From: Phytoseiulus persimilis
Taxonomy: Eukaryota > Arthropoda > Arachnida > Mesostigmata > Phytoseiidae
Assembly (NCBI GenBank): GCA_037576195.1
Contig: CM075101.1
Coordinates: 6,448,001-6,512,000, forward strand
Length of the DNA stretch: 64,000 bases
Reading direction: 5' to 3'
The notes below the pieces were generated by a model. The model saw only the letters and a list, made by a program, of their open reading frames with translations. It was not told the origin of the DNA and searched no databases. How positions within the stretch are numbered: position 1 is the stretch's first letter; each line of letters begins with the position of its first letter. The position numbers were made by a program, and so were the translations under genes. This document shows, piece by piece, positions 59,660-64,000 of this stretch.

Positions 59660-62560
59660 CGTACGAGCAAGCGGCTCAGGCAGTCACTCAAACAGACGGA
59701 CGGACTCGAGGAAAAAGGTGTTTCACAACAGGTCACTTAATGCTCGCCAAAGAGATCTCCGAGCAGCAACCCGAGCAAGCACCGGCACCACCAGACCGAA
59801 TGCCCCTTGGAATCATCAAACGGAACCGAAAAAGAGACTGGCCCGCTTTGAAATCGGCAAAAAACGCTCTTTATACTTTTTATGCGTTCCGCCCAGAGAT
59901 TCTGCGCTAAAAAACCATGCACCGCGAACTCGGCATGTTTTGTGGTAAGTGGTCGTGTTGCCGTGGCTGGTCTTGCATTGGTGCTCAGCTGACGGTGGTA
60001 AGCGACAATCTGACCATCGGGCCGCCGATTTTCTCCCCAATGGAAACGCAAAGCAGCGCGATGTCGGCCACCAACAGTGTGCAACGAACCCGGCCCGAAG
60101 GTTTGGGCTCCCGGCGTTATGAAAGCTGAGAACAATATTTGCTATTTGTTTTTTATTTCCACTCGTACCGACCCGAACCGGCGCGGTGACGAACAGCAGC
60201 CCCTGTGCTCGAAACAGCGCTCTAGCGTCATACTCTTGATTCTGCTACGGCTTGCGTATCTCGAGGTAGAGTTTGCTTCTTCTTCGCTCGGTCGCTCGTC
60301 TTGCCGCCCTTCCCTGATCTATTTGTGTGGCAGGCTTTCGAGCGCGGCAACAATGCTTCTTTCGACGTCGGTATTTCCGATTAGAATCGACGTTTCCACA
60401 TCTCGTCTCTCGAGGTGTTGAGCCTGAACCGGGATTCCGGGTTTAATGCCAACGACTTCAAGCCGTCGGTTCGTTCGTTCGTCGGGCGGCTGGCCGGTAT
60501 GAGAGCTTCGTCCAGGAAGTCCCGAGGTTCGCACATCCCGGGAATCAATCCTCGAGGAGGGATGGTCGCTGTTCATCCACATCTGCATCGAGAACTCCTC
60601 CGGCCAGCCACACGGTCTTCATCTTCATCAGAAATTTCGTCAATTTGCTTAGTCTTCAAGTTTCGGCTTTGGCCGCGTGTCGTTACTTCGGACGAAGATG
60701 AGGAATGATGTGGACAACGATTGAGGAATCGATGTTGTCGAAGTGGTGCGATGAGCGGAGATGAGAAGAAGGCTCAAGCGACATGATTCAAAACAGTTAG
60801 CTGGCGATAGATGACGGTAGAAACTGCCTGAGTCGAAGCTTCCTCGGTCCACTCGCTGACTCCCAGCCGGGCGGACGGACTGATTCGCGAAGGAACGAGG
60901 AGAAAAGTCGATTCGACAACGACGACGAACAATTTGAGCGCTAACTCGAGCGCTCGACCACCTATTGGGCGCTTCGACACACAAATGCACAAAAAAAGTC
61001 GAGCGACATCTTCGGGTCTCGCCGCTGGCGAATGCCTGTCCACCAGACACCGAGAAGTATAAGAGAGATGGAGGATAAGAAGATACATATAAATCGAAGC
61101 AGCAAACGGAGCCAAAACCATCAGGCAGCGACAGCACACGCAAAGTCATCGAAGTAAAATACGTCAAGACGTAATACGTCTCCACTATGTCTCCCGGGTG
61201 CGTTTCGCGACTGCTTATTCGACGCGTTCGAGTCGGCAGCACTCTGTCATCACTGATCCGCTCTGCGGCGACAAATCAGCATTTCTGAGTGATATTTACC
61301 TTACGGAGACATGAATTGTTTCCATTCGGAATCGCCTAAATCGTAGCGTGCATCGAATCGGCCCCGTCGACTCAGCCAAGCAACCACATACGTACATGCA
61401 TTGCCCATTCTCTGCGTAACTTCCGCCGATGACGACGACGATGGTCTTCAACAACGAATGAGTGGCATTTCCGCGAAGGTCTGCGGTTCGGAAGCGAAAT
61501 TATCTAGCGACACCCCTCGGGGGTGATCAGGGATTCCGATCTAAGGTTTCGGATTTCATTTGTGCAGAGACCGTGCCGGTCAGTCCCGTCCTGTGCAGAG
61601 ATCGTCTCGACGACGTTTCCGGCAGCAGAGTACGTTGTAGACATCTTTGAGAAGCGCTAACCAAGGACATTTCTGGAATTCCCAGCACGATTTCCCCACG
61701 GGAAAAGTGCAGGGTAAACCGAGCTCACGCTCTTCTTACTGCGGACACTGAGAAGAATGGCTGGCGGTGGTTGAACGCACGCCGCGACAGATTCTCTTTC
61801 ATCCTATCTATCTAAGCTTCCATCTCTTGGTGTCCCTCTGTTTCTGGCTGTGGAATTTTCGGGTAGAAATATCTGCCTGCCCGCCTGCCTGTCTGGCAGT
61901 CCGTTGTTAGTTGTGCAGACGGGAACGCAGCAATGATGACGGTGATGGTAGCAGCGGTCGGAACTCTAGAAAGAACCGTAATGCTTTCGTAGTGAGAGAT
62001 GTGCTTGGATGGCGAATAGACAGTGGGTGCGCGCTGCCTGTGAGCTTTCTCCACAAAGACTCTCGTCGTTTGTACCAGCACCGGCATCATCTCCACGCGC
62101 CGCGAAGCTCTACAGATATTTTCTATCTGGCGCTAGATGAGAGCTTGTTCGAAACGTCCTCGGCGCCGGCCGAGCCTTCTCAGCTTCTCTGACTGAGCGT
62201 GGCGGGCTAGCTCGCACTGGAGAACCACTCAGGCCCTTCATTGGCGCTGTATACAGTCACCTACTGGCATACAATGTATCAATGTTCGGACGACGTCGAT
62301 CATCCCGCCGTTCACGGTCTGCACCAGGCGCGCTCCGCTGAGCACACCGGAAGAAGAACGACAAACGATCCCTTCCAGAAACTCGAATCGAAGTAGATCT
62401 CCACGAAGGGAGGCTTGTTCTTCGATGCGCGACTAAGACGGGACCGTCGCCACCGGCTTACGACCGCAGCGGAGATCGTAACACGGTGGACTGCGCCGGC
62501 AGCACCCAATTACTTAACGCTATCGGAAAATCGCTTGACCAGCGTCGGAAAACAAAAATC
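59660..62560. other. No supported gene; intergenic-like
   Basis: Downstream of the candidate poly(A) signal. Frames on both strands (for example 60649-61242 -, 197 codons) are Ser/Arg-rich. A CATATAAAT at about 61087 with CATCAGG 33 bases later is a weak TATA-initiator pair with nothing convincing behind it. Confidence 0.35.
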
Positions 62561-62693
62561 ACGTATAAAAACCCTTTCGAGTGAAAGAAGAGAGCCAGCG
62601 CGAAAATGTTCCCACGGTCCGGAGTAACGCGCCGTAACTTTCGCCCAACGTATTCCAGGACAATTCATCTCTAGTGGTCGAATAAACATTTCC

Positions 62694-62942
62694 ATGAATC
62701 GAATGCCCGAACGCGATAATGAAGATCGGGATGATCATTCAATGACAGATATAACCACGGGGGATGCGAGGCGTTTGTTTCCAACGATGCCTGGGGTAGT
62801 GCGAATTCTTCCAGCGGCCACTCTCTCGTCATCAGTTACCGTTCGCGGGTCGCCGCGACAACCGACAGCTCCGGTCCCACTTTTGACAAACACCCATGCG
62901 AACACCAATTCAACGTCACCGATATCGAGGCGACCTTGTTGA
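62694..62942 (+). CDS. 82-codon frame downstream of a TATA-like site
   Basis: ATG at 62694 opens an acidic start (MNRMPERDNEDRDDHSMTD) followed by a Thr/Pro/Ser/Val-rich stretch (RILPAATLSSSVTVRGSPR). GTATAAAAACCC lies about 120 bases upstream at 62570, without a clear TCAGT initiator at the right distance. It could be the first exon of a gene running off to the right. Weak evidence. Confidence 0.18.
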   Translation: MNRMPERDNEDRDDHSMTDITTGDARRLFPTMPGVVRILPAATLSSSVTVRGSPRQPTAPVPLLTNTHANTNSTSPISRRPC

Positions 62943-62944
62943 GC

Positions 62945-64000
62945 TCTCGGTCGATCTGGAATCCTATCGATCCGAGTCCTTGAGGCTGTCCTGGAGCTGG
63001 CGACACAGAAACGCGTTGTTTGTTTCCTCTGGTGGAGGGAAACTCTCCGCCACGCGGCTGGGTCCGACTTCCGCGGATGTTCGGACTGATCATCGGCCTC
63101 AGCAGCTGCAGGTCGGTCTTCTCTGGAGCCCGATCGGCTGTACGTGCGTTCCCCGTCCGAAGTTTAGAATTGTGTCATCGGCGCGGCGAGACGTCCTCGC
63201 CCGGTTGCACCCATTGGGCGAATCAGCCATCGAGCGAGCGACCGCTGCCGGGTACGACTTATTTTCGATGAGAAAGCCGACCGAAGAACGACCGGCCACT
63301 CGCTGGCCCGGAGAGCTCGAGATCGAAAGATCGAAGGTCTCAGAATCGAATCGGTCGACTGTGCACAGAGCGCTCGCCGGAGCATCGCAACGATGAGCGA
63401 GCGCGTCGAGATGTCAAACCGCCCGCTTGTCTTCCTCGCGAGCTTCCTCGATTCGATCGGCTGTCACACAACGTGGAAACACAGAAACTCATACAAACAC
63501 GGGGCGGGCAGCGACAGGTGCCCGGCTCGAAAGGTGGCCTAGAAAATATATCCGAGAAGGCCAACGGATAGGGTCAGATTCCGGATGCCACCCGAACGCG
63601 AGTCGACGGACCTGTCGTCCGACATCGATTGGTCGGACATGTGCGTCGCCTGCGCGACACGTCCCGATCGGAACGAGCGAGAAACACTCAGGTCAAGACG
63701 AGATTGTTCACCGAGGCAATTATGTGCCAGTGTTGATGATCTCTGTCTCGAGTGTGTGATCTGTGTGAAAGCGCTCGGTGGTCAGAGCGGCGGGAGAGCG
63801 GTCGTCATCAGATGCCCATCCATCCTGTTGAAAGCCTCCATTACATCAACGATCGAATAAGAACGGAAAAGAAGAACAGCTTCGGCTCGTTCTGGACGTC
63901 GCCGTCGTTGTCAAGGGTGACGAGAGAGCGTGTTTTGCGCAAGTGGCTCGGGGACGGCTCGAAACGATCGGCTCTTCAGCGAAGAATGACACGAGAACAT
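62945..64000. other. No supported gene; right edge of window
   Basis: Several overlapping frames of 60-166 codons on both strands, CpG-rich, Arg-rich composition. A gene could continue past the edge, but I see no signal that decides it. Confidence 0.35.

Noticed and set aside
1-64000. Idea of a dicyemid-like genome with 20-30 base introns throughout
   Set aside because: The best-supported gene has introns of 145 bases or more with normal gtaagt/gtgaga donors; tiny introns are suggested only at the uncertain 18-19 kb locus.
1-64000. CRISPR arrays, rRNA, transposons, LTR or virus-like elements
   Set aside because: No spaced direct repeats, no long terminal or inverted repeats, and no transposase, reverse-transcriptase or capsid-like peptide was recognised in any frame.

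Overview
The window looks like gene-sparse nuclear DNA from an invertebrate animal. Base composition is near balanced by eye and CpG is plainly not depleted (cg, tcg, cgaa and ttcg words are everywhere). Coding signal comes as short blocks with animal-type splice sites (gtaagt, gtgaga, gtcagt donors; pyrimidine-ccag acceptors). An arthropod with compact introns and few transposons, such as a phytoseiid mite, would fit, but I cannot prove a taxon from the sequence. I see no bacterial operons, rRNA, convincing tRNA, CRISPR, recognisable transposon or viral relic.

The one locus I trust is on the + strand at about 41.1-59.6 kb. Four exons (41113-41378, 41524-41737, 42021-42098, 58613-58920) join in frame at every junction (phases 0, 1, 1). 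They encode a Ser/Pro/Gln/Asn-rich protein with a basic KRKNFQPK patch, a PLDLS motif of the kind that binds CtBP corepressor, and a short helical segment resembling a LisH motif. A developmental transcription regulator or cofactor is the most natural reading. The family is not identified, the 5' end is missing, and no DNA-binding domain is visible. A probable last exon with stop (59202-59540) and an AATAAA at 59635 may close the gene. The third intron is about 16.5 kb. Inside it lies a textbook TATA + initiator pair (45104 and 45135) followed by a possible alternative first coding exon (45395-45527), whose splice phase fits the 58613 exon. This suggests a short isoform lacking the PLDLS and helical segments.

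A second possible + strand gene sits at about 18.4-19.4 kb, with a terminal exon at 19222-19375 and AATAAA at 19415. Its internal structure is uncertain and the opposite strand is also open in places. Other stretches (5.5-5.85, 8.26-8.95, 13.4-14.1, 17.3-18.0, 22.7-23.07, 24.16-24.42, 25.1-26.2, 35.4-36.2, 37.1-37.4, 40.9-41.1 and 62.7-62.9 kb) are open frames of unusual length or composition. They are reported as candidates only, because open frames of 60-100 codons are common by chance here on both strands.

The remaining sequence is intergenic or intronic DNA with scattered microsatellites, one 20-bp minisatellite (53342-53419) and one strong G-quadruplex motif (51546-51577).
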